NCBI GenBank assembly: GCA_029975415.1 | Contig: JARKPE010000135.1 | Location: 1 to 35,172, forward strand | DNA length: 35,172 bases | Direction of reading: 5' to 3' | Source of the DNA: Dysgonamonadaceae bacterium | GTDB lineage: Bacteria; Bacteroidota; Bacteroidia; Bacteroidales; Dysgonomonadaceae | Part shown: in pieces, positions 24,277-32,254 of the stretch | Position numbering within the stretch: position 1 is the first letter of the stretch | How the letters are laid out: each line of letters begins with the position of its first letter | Program-made: the position numbers and the translations under genes | Notes under the pieces: model-generated | What the model saw: only the letters and a program-made list of their open reading frames with translations | Told to the model about the DNA's origin: nothing | The model's database searches: none

Positions 24277-24284
24277 CAAAAATA
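24277..24284 (-). promoter_or_regulatory. Candidate -7 element of the E2-E3-E1 operon
   Basis: The minus strand reads TATTTTTG, an exact TAnnTTTG match, 140 bases before the E2 ATG. TTGTTG lies 14-16 bases upstream, slightly closer than the usual 19-21, so the -33 element is uncertain. Confidence 0.4.
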
Positions 24285-24332
24285 GACATTCTCAAGTCAA
24301 CAATCGTTATAATTATTGATTTAACGACTATG

Positions 24333-24408
24333 ATATTTGATATAATTTCATCGGAAACTCGATTTTTCTTTTGAAATCATTCAATTCATACAAAATAATA
24401 TCAAATAT
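24333..24408. promoter_or_regulatory. Long inverted repeat upstream of rhaB, candidate operator
   Basis: ATATTTGATAT at 24333-24343 is the exact inverse of ATATCAAATAT at 24398-24408. The arms extend inwards to 14 of 15 matching positions. The near arm ends 48 bases before the rhaB -7 element. The rhaB promoter lacks a good -33, which fits dependence on an activator such as the AraC-family protein encoded downstream. Binding is inference. The sequence is AT-rich, but two 11-base exact arms are unlikely by chance in this short gap. Confidence 0.5.
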
Positions 24409-24433
24409 TGCAGTTATAAAATCATTTTTTCAA

Positions 24434-24464
24434 TTACAAACTTAATTTACATTGTTTACTTTTG
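24434..24464 (+). promoter_or_regulatory. Promoter of rhaB-rhaA-rhaT
   Basis: TACTTTTG at 24457-24464 is an exact TAnnTTTG match. At the -33 position (24434-24437) only TTAC is found, a weak match to TTTG. Transcription would begin near 24471, about 31 bases before the rhaB ATG. Confidence 0.5.
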
Positions 24465-24501
24465 TCATGAACATTTATTTAATCTTTATTATTTCAGCCT
24501 G

Positions 24502-25983
24502 ATGGGAAACAAATCAGCATCTTTTTTTGCAATCGATCTCGGAGCCTCGAGTGGAAGAGCCATGTTAGGCATCGTAGAAAGTGGAACATTGGAATTGCAT
24601 GAGATTAATCGTTTCAAAAATCCGATTATCGACATTCACGGACGTTTATATTGGGATTTATTTCATCTGTATTCTCAAATTTTGAAATCGCTCAAAATAG
24701 CAAAAAACGAAGGAATCGAACTCGCCTCCATCGGAATCGATACGTGGGGCGTCGATTTTGTATGTTTTGGCAAGGATGGCGAACCGCTGAAAATGCCATA
24801 CAGCTATCGCGACACGCACACTTTCGGAGCACCCGAGAAATTCTTCGAAAAAATTTCGCGGTTCGAAGTTTATCGAAAAACGGGAATTCAAATCATGAAT
24901 TTCAATACACTTTTTCAGTTGGACACCCAACTGAGAGAACAAAATCCAATTTACCCTTGCATCAATAAAATACTTTTTATGCCCGATGCCTTGTCTTATT
25001 TGCTTACGGGGAAAATGGTTACCGAATATACCATTGCATCTACTTCGCAAATGATTGATCCGTATGCTCGGAGGTTCGATGCCGATTTGCTTTCTGCAAT
25101 CAAATTGAATGAAAATCACTTTGCCCCCATCGTGTTTGCCGGCACACCAATCGGAACATTGTCGAAGGAGGTACAAAGCCAAACAGGATGCGGCAATATT
25201 CCGGTAGTTGCAGTTGCCGGACACGACACTGCTTCGGCTGTATTGGCAACGCCGGCTGCAAATAAACATTTTGCTTACCTCAGTTCGGGAACGTGGTCGT
25301 TAATGGGAATCGAATCGGAACAGCCCGTGATTAACGATAACACATTTGCCCTCAATTTCACTAACGAAGGTGGCGCAGACGGCTCGGTTCGACTGCTTAA
25401 AAATATTTGTGGAATGTGGCTAATCGAACAGTGCAAAAAAGAATGGGACAACAACGGCGAAATTTCCTATCAGGATATCGTGGATGCGGCCAAACAAGCT
25501 CGACCTTTTAAATGCTTCATCCACCCTGATGTCCCGATTTTTGCAAGTCCAGATTCGATGATCGATGCCATTCGCCAATTTTGCAACGAAACCGGTCAAT
25601 TTATACCGCAAACAATGGGCGAAATTGCCCGTTGCATCTACGAAAGCCTGGCTTTTCGTTACAAACAGGTATTGAATGATTTGCAAAAATTAGCCTTATT
25701 CCCGATTGATATTCTTCACATTATCGGTGGAGGATCGCAAAACGACCTGCTCAATGCTTATACTGCCAACGCTATTGGCAAAAAGGTGGTCGCCGGACCA
25801 TCGGAAGCTACAGCCATCGGAAATATTCTCGTGCAGGCTCAAGCTGCAGGTTTGGTCAACAACAAACAGGAAATGCGCAATATGGTAGCCCGATCTTTCG
25901 ATTTGAAAACCTTTCTGCCGGAAGACACCCAAAATTGGGATTCGCATTATGCCGAATATCTTGAAGCCACGCATAATTTTTAA
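24502..25983 (+). CDS. rhaB: L-rhamnulokinase
   Basis: FGGY-family kinase that phosphorylates L-rhamnulose to L-rhamnulose-1-phosphate, 493 residues, close to E. coli RhaB. The first phosphate-binding loop is AIDLGASSGRAML at about 8-20. DTWGVDFVCFG near 83-93 holds the substrate-side Asp, and GHDTASAVLATPA carries the catalytic Asp. YLSSGTWSLMGIE and the adenosine-site GGGSQNDLLNAYTANAIG are typical of rhamnulokinases. It is first in the rhaBAT operon, 28 bases before rhaA. Control by the upstream inverted repeat is likely. Confidence 0.95.
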   Translation: MGNKSASFFAIDLGASSGRAMLGIVESGTLELHEINRFKNPIIDIHGRLYWDLFHLYSQILKSLKIAKNEGIELASIGIDTWGVDFVCFGKDGEPLKMPYSYRDTHTFGAPEKFFEKISRFEVYRKTGIQIMNFNTLFQLDTQLREQNPIYPCINKILFMPDALSYLLTGKMVTEYTIASTSQMIDPYARRFDADLLSAIKLNENHFAPIVFAGTPIGTLSKEVQSQTGCGNIPVVAVAGHDTASAVLATPAANKHFAYLSSGTWSLMGIESEQPVINDNTFALNFTNEGGADGSVRLLKNICGMWLIEQCKKEWDNNGEISYQDIVDAAKQARPFKCFIHPDVPIFASPDSMIDAIRQFCNETGQFIPQTMGEIARCIYESLAFRYKQVLNDLQKLALFPIDILHIIGGGSQNDLLNAYTANAIGKKVVAGPSEATAIGNILVQAQAAGLVNNKQEMRNMVARSFDLKTFLPEDTQNWDSHYAEYLEATHNF

Positions 25984-26011
25984 ATTTTCACATAATTAAT
26001 ATCATCATCAA

Positions 26012-27274
26012 ATGAAAGACGAACAAATCAAGAAAGCGTATGAAGCCGCAAAAGAACAGTACGCTACGTTAGGAATCGATGTCGATCAGGCTATCAAAAA
26101 ATTAAACACAGTATCCCTTTCCATACATTGCTGGCAAGCCGACGATGTTTTGGGCTTCGAAAATCCCGAGGGCGGTTTGTCGGGAGGAATTCAGGCAACC
26201 GGCAATTATCCCGGAAGAGCTCGTAGCCTAGAAGAGTTGCAAAAAGATATCGAAAAAGTATTAACGCTCATTCCCGGTAAACATCGGTTGAGTCTTCATG
26301 CCATATATGGAGATTTCGGAGGTCAATTCGTTGATCGTGATCAAATCGAGCCAAAACATTTTCAAGTATGGATGGATTGGGCTAAAAAAAATGACGTGAA
26401 ACTCGATTTCAATTCCACTTTCTTTTCCCATCCTAAATCTGATAGCGGATACACACTTTCGGATTTCGATCCCGAAATCCGAAAATTTTGGATCGAACAC
26501 CTGCGTCGTTGTCGCCGAATTGCCGAAGAAATGGGGCGTCAACAAGGTGATGCCTGCATCCACAACATTTGGATTCCCGACGGCGAAAAAGACAAAACCG
26601 TTTCGCGAATGAAGCATAGAGAATTGCTCAAGCAATCTCTCGACGAAGCATTGGCCGATAAAATCGATACGAAATATTTGAAAGATACTGTTGAATGCAA
26701 ACTTTTCGGCATTGGTAGTGAAAGCTTTGTGACAGGTTCTCACGAATTTTATATGGGCTATGCTGTCAAAAACAACATGATGCTTACGTTGGATGCCGGA
26801 CATTTCCATCCGACGGAAGTGATATCGGACAAAATTTCATCGATGCTGCTGTTCGTTCCCGAAATCAATCTTCACGTCAGTCGTCCCGAACGCTGGGACA
26901 GTGATCACGTAGTGATTCTCACGGACGAATTACAGGCACTGTCGCAGGAAATTGTTCGCTCGGGACAAATCGATCGCGTACATATCGGTCTTGACTATTT
27001 TGATGCTTCCATCAATCGACTCGGCGCTTATGTCGTTGGAATCAGATCGGCTCAAAAGGCGATGTTGCAAGCAATGCTCGAACCAACAGAAATGTTGAGA
27101 AACTTCGAATTGCAAAACAAAAATTTCCAACGTATGGCCTATCTCGAAGAACTAAAAGCTATGCCGTGGAATGACGTTTACAACTACTATTGCCTGCAAC
27201 AGGGTGTTCCGGTTGCCGACGAATACATTGCAGGCATTCAAGCCTACGAAGATGAAGTAACATCTAAAAGATAA
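26012..27274 (+). CDS. rhaA: L-rhamnose isomerase
   Basis: Metal-dependent TIM-barrel isomerase converting L-rhamnose to L-rhamnulose, 420 residues. Predicted metal-site residues are Glu237 in GSESF, Asp261 and His264 in LTLDAGHFHPTE, and the later Asp pair in RPERWDSDHV. HIGLDYFDASINR near 329-341 and HCWQADDVLGFE at 39-50 are strong RhaA signatures. It lies between rhaB and rhaT, 5 bases before the latter, in the order kinase-isomerase-permease known from Bacteroides. Confidence 0.96.
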   Translation: MKDEQIKKAYEAAKEQYATLGIDVDQAIKKLNTVSLSIHCWQADDVLGFENPEGGLSGGIQATGNYPGRARSLEELQKDIEKVLTLIPGKHRLSLHAIYGDFGGQFVDRDQIEPKHFQVWMDWAKKNDVKLDFNSTFFSHPKSDSGYTLSDFDPEIRKFWIEHLRRCRRIAEEMGRQQGDACIHNIWIPDGEKDKTVSRMKHRELLKQSLDEALADKIDTKYLKDTVECKLFGIGSESFVTGSHEFYMGYAVKNNMMLTLDAGHFHPTEVISDKISSMLLFVPEINLHVSRPERWDSDHVVILTDELQALSQEIVRSGQIDRVHIGLDYFDASINRLGAYVVGIRSAQKAMLQAMLEPTEMLRNFELQNKNFQRMAYLEELKAMPWNDVYNYYCLQQGVPVADEYIAGIQAYEDEVTSKR

Positions 27275-27279
27275 TCGAA

Positions 27280-28311
27280 ATGAACACTATTATCGGGTTG
27301 ATTATTATTGCAATAGGGAGTATGGGCCAATCGAGCTCATACGTCCCTATCAATAAAATCAAAGATTGGTCGTGGGAAAACTTCTGGCTCATGCAGGGAG
27401 TTTTTGCCTGGATCGTTTTTCCATTCTTGGGAGCATTGATGGCAAATTCGTTTCCGGAACTAATGCAAATTTATGGGGCTAATTCGGGTGCGGCACTCGC
27501 ATCAGTCGGGTATGGCGTCTTATGGGGAATCGGAGGATTAACATTCGGCCTTAGCATGCGATTCCTCGGGATTGCTCTGGGACAATCCGTTGCATTGGGA
27601 ACCTGTGCTGCTTTTGGAACGCTTATTCCTGCGGTGCTTAGCGGCACCGATCTGTTTTCGCCCAAGGGGCTGATACTATTGTTGGCAGTCGCCGTAACAC
27701 TTGTTGGCATAGCGTTGGTGGGATACGCAGGCAGTCTTCGTTCGAAAAACATGTCTGAAGAAGAACGGAAAAAAGCGATCAAAGATTTTGCGCTGAAAAA
27801 AGGATTGCTCATTGCACTTCTCTCGGGAGTGATGAGCGCTTGCTTTAGTTTGGGACTGAATGCCGGAATTCCCGTAAAGGAAGCAGCCATTGCTATGGGA
27901 GCTCCAGAGCTGTTTGCACAGAATCCTGTTACATTGTTGGTTACAATTGGCGGTTTCTTCACCAACCTTATTTATTGCCTCTATATGAATGCTAAAAACA
28001 AAACCGGTGGTGAAATCAAAAAATCCTCGAAATCGGTTTTAATCAACAACCTGCTTTTTTGTGCGCTTGCCGGACTCTTGTGGTATTCGCAATTCTTCGG
28101 ATTGGGAATGGGACAAAGTTTCTTTGAACCCGACAGCGTGATGATGGCATTTTCGTGGAGCATCCTTATGTCCTTAAACGTAGTTTTCAGCAATGTTTGG
28201 GGAATCATTCTGAAAGAATGGGTCGGTGCCGGCAAAAAAGCCGTATTTTTCCTGGCTATAGGAATGGCAACGCTCATCTTTGCGCTGATTATTCCGAATT
28301 TGTTTAGATAA
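27280..28311 (+). CDS. rhaT: L-rhamnose/proton symporter
   Basis: Inner-membrane permease of 343 residues (E. coli RhaT has 344) with about ten hydrophobic helices. The N-terminus GLIIIAIGSMGQSSSYVPINKIKDWSWE and the segment GGLTFGLSMRFLGIALGQSVALG are typical of RhaT. The second half repeats the helix pattern (LLSGVMSACFSLGLNAG; WGIILKEWVGAGKK). It takes up L-rhamnose released by the two exported rhamnosidases. It is the last gene of the rhaBAT block; an inverted repeat and the regulator promoter follow. Confidence 0.94.
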   Translation: MNTIIGLIIIAIGSMGQSSSYVPINKIKDWSWENFWLMQGVFAWIVFPFLGALMANSFPELMQIYGANSGAALASVGYGVLWGIGGLTFGLSMRFLGIALGQSVALGTCAAFGTLIPAVLSGTDLFSPKGLILLLAVAVTLVGIALVGYAGSLRSKNMSEEERKKAIKDFALKKGLLIALLSGVMSACFSLGLNAGIPVKEAAIAMGAPELFAQNPVTLLVTIGGFFTNLIYCLYMNAKNKTGGEIKKSSKSVLINNLLFCALAGLLWYSQFFGLGMGQSFFEPDSVMMAFSWSILMSLNVVFSNVWGIILKEWVGAGKKAVFFLAIGMATLIFALIIPNLFR

Positions 28312-28342
28312 TCGAACGCAATTACCTTTAATTTTCATTTCG

Positions 28343-28390
28343 GCACAATACGGTTATCGGCAAACTTATCTGTTTATTACTGTATTGTGC
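28343..28390. promoter_or_regulatory. Inverted repeat after rhaT overlapping the regulator promoter
   Basis: GCACAATACGGT (28343-28354) and ACTGTATTGTGC (28379-28390) are inverse copies at 11 of 12 positions, separated by 24 bases. The right arm contains the TTG used as the -33 element of the AraC-family gene, so a bound protein would affect its own promoter. Alternatively the RNA hairpin ends the rhaBAT transcript; a TTTTTT run begins 7 bases after the right arm. Confidence 0.5.
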
Positions 28391-28413
28391 TTCAGATTTT
28401 TTACTTATATTTG
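28385..28413 (+). promoter_or_regulatory. Promoter of the AraC-family regulator
   Basis: TTG at 28385-28387 is followed after 18 bases by TATATTTG at 28406-28413, an exact TAnnTTTG match. The predicted start of transcription near 28420 lies too close to the GTG at 28425 for that codon to be the likely start, which supports the ATG at 28452. Confidence 0.55.
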
Positions 28414-28451
28414 CCAGAGAATAAGTGATACCATATAACCAACAGGAAGAC

Positions 28452-29342
28452 ATGCGGTATAATGATTTTGGTATCGATTTTAAGTATTTGATAGTAAACG
28501 AAAAAGACAAAAGTTTCGGTCTTACTGTCAATACAGTCGGTTTTCAACCAATCCCGCCTCATACTTTATATCCTTCTACTCAACACCCGAAAAGCTACTA
28601 TTTTGATCCCTGCAAGGGACGGGTGTTGTCGGAATATCAAATCCTCTATATCAGTAAAGGTAAAGGAACTTTTACTTCGGAATCAACAAAAAAAACTTCT
28701 ATTGGAAAAGGACAAGCTATTATTTTGTTTCCAGGTCAATGGCATACCTACTGTCCTTCCTCCGGAACAGGATGGAACGAATATTATATCGGATTTGAAG
28801 GCAGCATCATCGACAATCTCGTTGCCAACGGATTTATTTCAATCTCTAATCAGATACTTGATGTTGGCGTAAATGAGGAACTTGTAAATTTATTTTCAAT
28901 GGCAATCAAAGTTGCCAAAGAGGATAAAAAAGCGTCTCAACAATACTTGGCAGGGATTGTTCTCAATATATTAGGATCTATACTTTATTTGTCGTATAAT
29001 AAAGATTCTGAATCCAAGGAAACGACTCAAATAGTTGAGCGGGCAAAAGTGATCATGCTCGAAAATATCAATAAAGAAATTGATATTCATGAGATAGCAT
29101 CCAACTTAGGAACGAGCTATTCGTGGTTCAGAAAAGTATTCAAAGAATACACCGGATTTGCTCCATCTCAATATTTTCAGGAATTAAAACTCAGAAAGTC
29201 TAAGGAGCTTCTTGTCGAATCAAACTTATCGGTCAAAGAAATTGCCTACCATCTCAAATTTAGTTCCTACGAATATTTTTTATCATTCTTTAAGAAAAGG
29301 GTCGGCCAGACCCCGTTAGAATATCGGAATATGGGAAAATAA
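28452..29342 (+). CDS. AraC-family transcriptional regulator, probable rhamnose activator
   Basis: The 296-residue DNA-binding protein has an N-terminal cupin-like sensor (about 30-125; QILYISKGKGTF, GQAIILFPGQWHTY) and a C-terminal pair of helix-turn-helices (about 195-292; IHEIASNLGTSYSWFRKVFKEYTGFAPSQY, then VKEIAYHLKFSSYEYFLSFFKKRVGQTPLEYR). I chose ATG at 28452 because AGGAAG lies just upstream; GTG at 28425 would sit almost on the predicted transcription start. Its place between rhaT and two rhamnosidases makes L-rhamnose the likely effector, as for RhaR of Bacteroides. It may act at the inverted repeats before rhaB and before its own gene. Confidence 0.9.
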   Translation: MRYNDFGIDFKYLIVNEKDKSFGLTVNTVGFQPIPPHTLYPSTQHPKSYYFDPCKGRVLSEYQILYISKGKGTFTSESTKKTSIGKGQAIILFPGQWHTYCPSSGTGWNEYYIGFEGSIIDNLVANGFISISNQILDVGVNEELVNLFSMAIKVAKEDKKASQQYLAGIVLNILGSILYLSYNKDSESKETTQIVERAKVIMLENINKEIDIHEIASNLGTSYSWFRKVFKEYTGFAPSQYFQELKLRKSKELLVESNLSVKEIAYHLKFSSYEYFLSFFKKRVGQTPLEYRNMGK

Positions 29343-29440
29343 ATTTCCCTCCTGCGTATTCTCCAATATAAATATAAATAAAGACAATATTAAAATATTC
29401 CTTTGAGATTTCGCTCTTTTATCATTTCAAATTTATTTGC

Positions 29441-32224
29441 ATGAAAACATATTTCACAACACTCTTTTTTTTATTTTTTCTACTTCTCACGGTTAATGGT
29501 CGGCAAATCTGCACGGTCGCTCCCAAAAATCTCACCTGCGAATATCTTTCCAATCCGACAGGTTTGGATGTGAGTCACCCACGATTTAGTTGGAAACTCG
29601 AAGCTGTAAACAGCAACGATTTTGGCCAGCGACAAACGGCTTATCGCATTTTGGTGGGGACATCGGAACGACAAATTCATCAAAACACTGGCGATTGTTG
29701 GGATTCGGGATGGGTAAATTCCGACGATATGCAACTGATTCGTTATCAGGGTAAACAGTTGCAATCGGATAAGGATTATTTTTGGAATGTAACCGTCAAA
29801 GACGAAAAGGGAAATATTTCCGCTGCAAGTGAGACTGCAACTTTCAGCACAGGTCTTTTCAATCAATCGGAATGGACAGCCAAATGGATCGGAACCTCTG
29901 AAGTATATGATCCCACCAGAGACAGTAATCAAATGTACGATCCATGGTTCAGGAAAAATTTCGAGCTGAAGCAAAAACCTGAAAGAGCAATTCTCTTCGT
30001 AGCTTCGGTTGGCTATCATGAAGTCTATGTGAACGGTCAAAAAATCGGCGATCACGTGCTTGCTCCCGCAGTAACAGATCATACTAAACGAGCCCGCTAT
30101 ATTGCTTATGACATTGCTCCCGCCTTGAAAAAAGGTAAAAACACGATTGCCCTTTGGCTCGGAACTTCATGGTCGATCTTCGGAGCTTATGCCACTCCCG
30201 ATAAACCCAGAGCGCCCATTGTCATTGCTCAAGTCGATATCTATGGCGACAACGGCCACAAGCTTGCCAGAATCATTACCGATGAATCATGGCGAACCCA
30301 TCCCAGTCCCAATAAGCTGATCGGAAATTGGGATTTTGGGGCTGGAGGTTATGGTGGAGAGATTTGGGACGCCAATCGAGAAATTAACGGTTGGAATCTG
30401 CCAAATTATAATGATCAGTCATGGCAAAAAGCAATTGTTTATACTCCAAAACTCGAGTTATCGGCTCAACGAGTGGAAACAAATAAACTGTTTCGTGAAA
30501 TTCAGCCCGTCAGCATTGAAAAACGTTCCGACGGAAGTTATCGTGTAGACATGGGTGTGAATTTTGCCGGATGGACTCAGATTCACGTGAAGGGAATTCC
30601 GGGTGATACAGTTCGTTTCCTATTTTCCGAACGGGAACAGAACGATATGACTTTTGGCCTGCATAATGCTTTCGTTATCGGACAGACAGGCGAAGGCGTT
30701 TTTCACAATCGATTCAATTACAGTTCCGGCAGATGGATCACTATTATAGGGTTGAAATCTGAACCTCGAAAGGAAGACATCAAAGGTTGGAATGTCCGAA
30801 CGAACTATAAGGATGCAACGACTTTCGAATGCTCCGATGATCTGCAGAACTGGATATATAGAACAATCCGATGGACTTTCGAAAATCTGACCATAGGAGG
30901 CTACGTTGTGGATTGTCCACAACGCGAAAGGCTTGGCTACGGAGGCGATGCGCATGCTACATCCGAAACCGGTATGTTCAATTATCAATTGGGAGCTTTC
31001 TACAGCAAATGGCTCGAAGACTGGCGCGATGTACAAGGAACGGAACCTATGGTCGGTAATATGAATGACCCTAATTGGGCTCGAAAGCAGGTTGGCAGCG
31101 GCAGACTGCTTGGAGGTGGCATTCTTCCACAAACTGCGCCGACCTATCATGGCGGTGGTGGACCGGCTTGGGGCGGAATAGTGGTAACCTTACCTTGGTT
31201 TATGTATCAGCATTACGCAGACACGGACGTCCTTCATGAAAATTTCGAAATGATCAAAGGGTGGTTGAGTTTTCTCGATACGAAAGTCAAAGACAATATG
31301 CTCACGCGTTATGGTGGAGATTGGGACTTCTTGGGAGACTGGCTATGGCCTCAGGCTACCGAACAGGGTATGAACAACAACTCCGATGAAAACCTGTTTT
31401 TCAACAATTGCTATTGGATTTACAACCTGAAGACTGCAGCTAAAATTGCTCGAATCATCGGCAAAACCGAGGAAGCTGAACAATGGGAACATCAAGCTGA
31501 CTTATCAAGCGATATTCTCCATGCAAAATATTATCATGCGGACGATCACAATTATTCCGACGGAACTATGCGAAGTCTCGCAGCCGCATTATATGGAGAT
31601 ATCATGCCAAAAGAATTGCACTCTGCAGTGATGAAACGACTTGAGTACGAAATACTCGTCAAGCAGAAAGGGCACATCGATGTTGGAATCACCGGTGGTG
31701 CTATGCTCTTCAAAGTTTTGCGCGAAGAAGGTCGTGATGATCTGATTTATTCCATGACCTCGCAAACCACTTATCCAAGTTGGGGATTTATGCGCGAAAA
31801 CGGTGCTACGACAATGTGGGAAATGTGGGAAAAGGACTTGCAGGGACATTCACTCTTGCACAGTTCTTATCTTTATCCCGGAGCATGGTATATTGATGGC
31901 ATGGCAGGAATAAGACGTGATCCTGAAATTCCCGGATTCAGAAAATTCATCATTCGCATCCCTCTTTTGACAGAAACACAGATTTCGTGGGCAAAAGCTG
32001 AATTCGATTCTCCCGCAGGTCTCATCAAATCACATTGGGAACGTAACAATGGTAAAACAGAATTAAACGTAACCGTACCACCGAATTGTACGGCTACGAT
32101 TTATTTCCCTGATGAGAAAGGAAAAACGATTCACGAAAAGTCCGGATTGGCAAAAAAAATCGGCAAGAAAGACGGATATTTGCTTTACGAAATTTCGACA
32201 GGCAATTTCCTCTTTACGAATTAA
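29441..32224 (+). CDS. Exported alpha-L-rhamnosidase, GH78 (DCPQRERLGYGGD type)
   Basis: Hydrolyses terminal alpha-L-rhamnose from plant or bacterial glycans. The 927 residues begin with a hydrophobic signal peptide (about 1-20) lacking a lipobox cysteine, so the protein is periplasmic or released. An Ig-like N-domain (LTCEYLSNPTGLDVSHPRFSW) is followed by the Bac_rhamnosid_N carbohydrate-binding-like region (EWTAKWIG...) and the (alpha/alpha)6 barrel. Catalytic-site residues by family alignment are Asp491, Glu496 and Asp503, with the late Glu794 in TTMWEMW. The motif lacks the extra Asp present in its neighbour, indicating a different GH78 branch. Only 30 bases separate it from the second rhamnosidase. 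Confidence 0.92.
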   Translation: MKTYFTTLFFLFFLLLTVNGRQICTVAPKNLTCEYLSNPTGLDVSHPRFSWKLEAVNSNDFGQRQTAYRILVGTSERQIHQNTGDCWDSGWVNSDDMQLIRYQGKQLQSDKDYFWNVTVKDEKGNISAASETATFSTGLFNQSEWTAKWIGTSEVYDPTRDSNQMYDPWFRKNFELKQKPERAILFVASVGYHEVYVNGQKIGDHVLAPAVTDHTKRARYIAYDIAPALKKGKNTIALWLGTSWSIFGAYATPDKPRAPIVIAQVDIYGDNGHKLARIITDESWRTHPSPNKLIGNWDFGAGGYGGEIWDANREINGWNLPNYNDQSWQKAIVYTPKLELSAQRVETNKLFREIQPVSIEKRSDGSYRVDMGVNFAGWTQIHVKGIPGDTVRFLFSEREQNDMTFGLHNAFVIGQTGEGVFHNRFNYSSGRWITIIGLKSEPRKEDIKGWNVRTNYKDATTFECSDDLQNWIYRTIRWTFENLTIGGYVVDCPQRERLGYGGDAHATSETGMFNYQLGAFYSKWLEDWRDVQGTEPMVGNMNDPNWARKQVGSGRLLGGGILPQTAPTYHGGGGPAWGGIVVTLPWFMYQHYADTDVLHENFEMIKGWLSFLDTKVKDNMLTRYGGDWDFLGDWLWPQATEQGMNNNSDENLFFNNCYWIYNLKTAAKIARIIGKTEEAEQWEHQADLSSDILHAKYYHADDHNYSDGTMRSLAAALYGDIMPKELHSAVMKRLEYEILVKQKGHIDVGITGGAMLFKVLREEGRDDLIYSMTSQTTYPSWGFMRENGATTMWEMWEKDLQGHSLLHSSYLYPGAWYIDGMAGIRRDPEIPGFRKFIIRIPLLTETQISWAKAEFDSPAGLIKSHWERNNGKTELNVTVPPNCTATIYFPDEKGKTIHEKSGLAKKIGKKDGYLLYEISTGNFLFTN

Positions 32225-32254
32225 TTTCATCTATTCATATTAAATTTCTTTACA

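Larger units (their letters stand above)
24138..24501. other. Divergent 364-base regulatory region between the E2 gene and rhaB
   Basis: The region is AT-rich with no ORF of note. It contains a 13-base tandem duplication, a minus-strand -7 element for the E2 operon, a long inverted repeat that may bind the rhamnose regulator, and the rhaB -7 element. Each is listed separately. Confidence 0.7.

Noticed and set aside
28425-28451. GTG start for the AraC-family regulator
   Set aside because: It lies about 5 bases from the predicted transcription start and has no ribosome-binding site; the ATG at 28452 follows AGGAAG.
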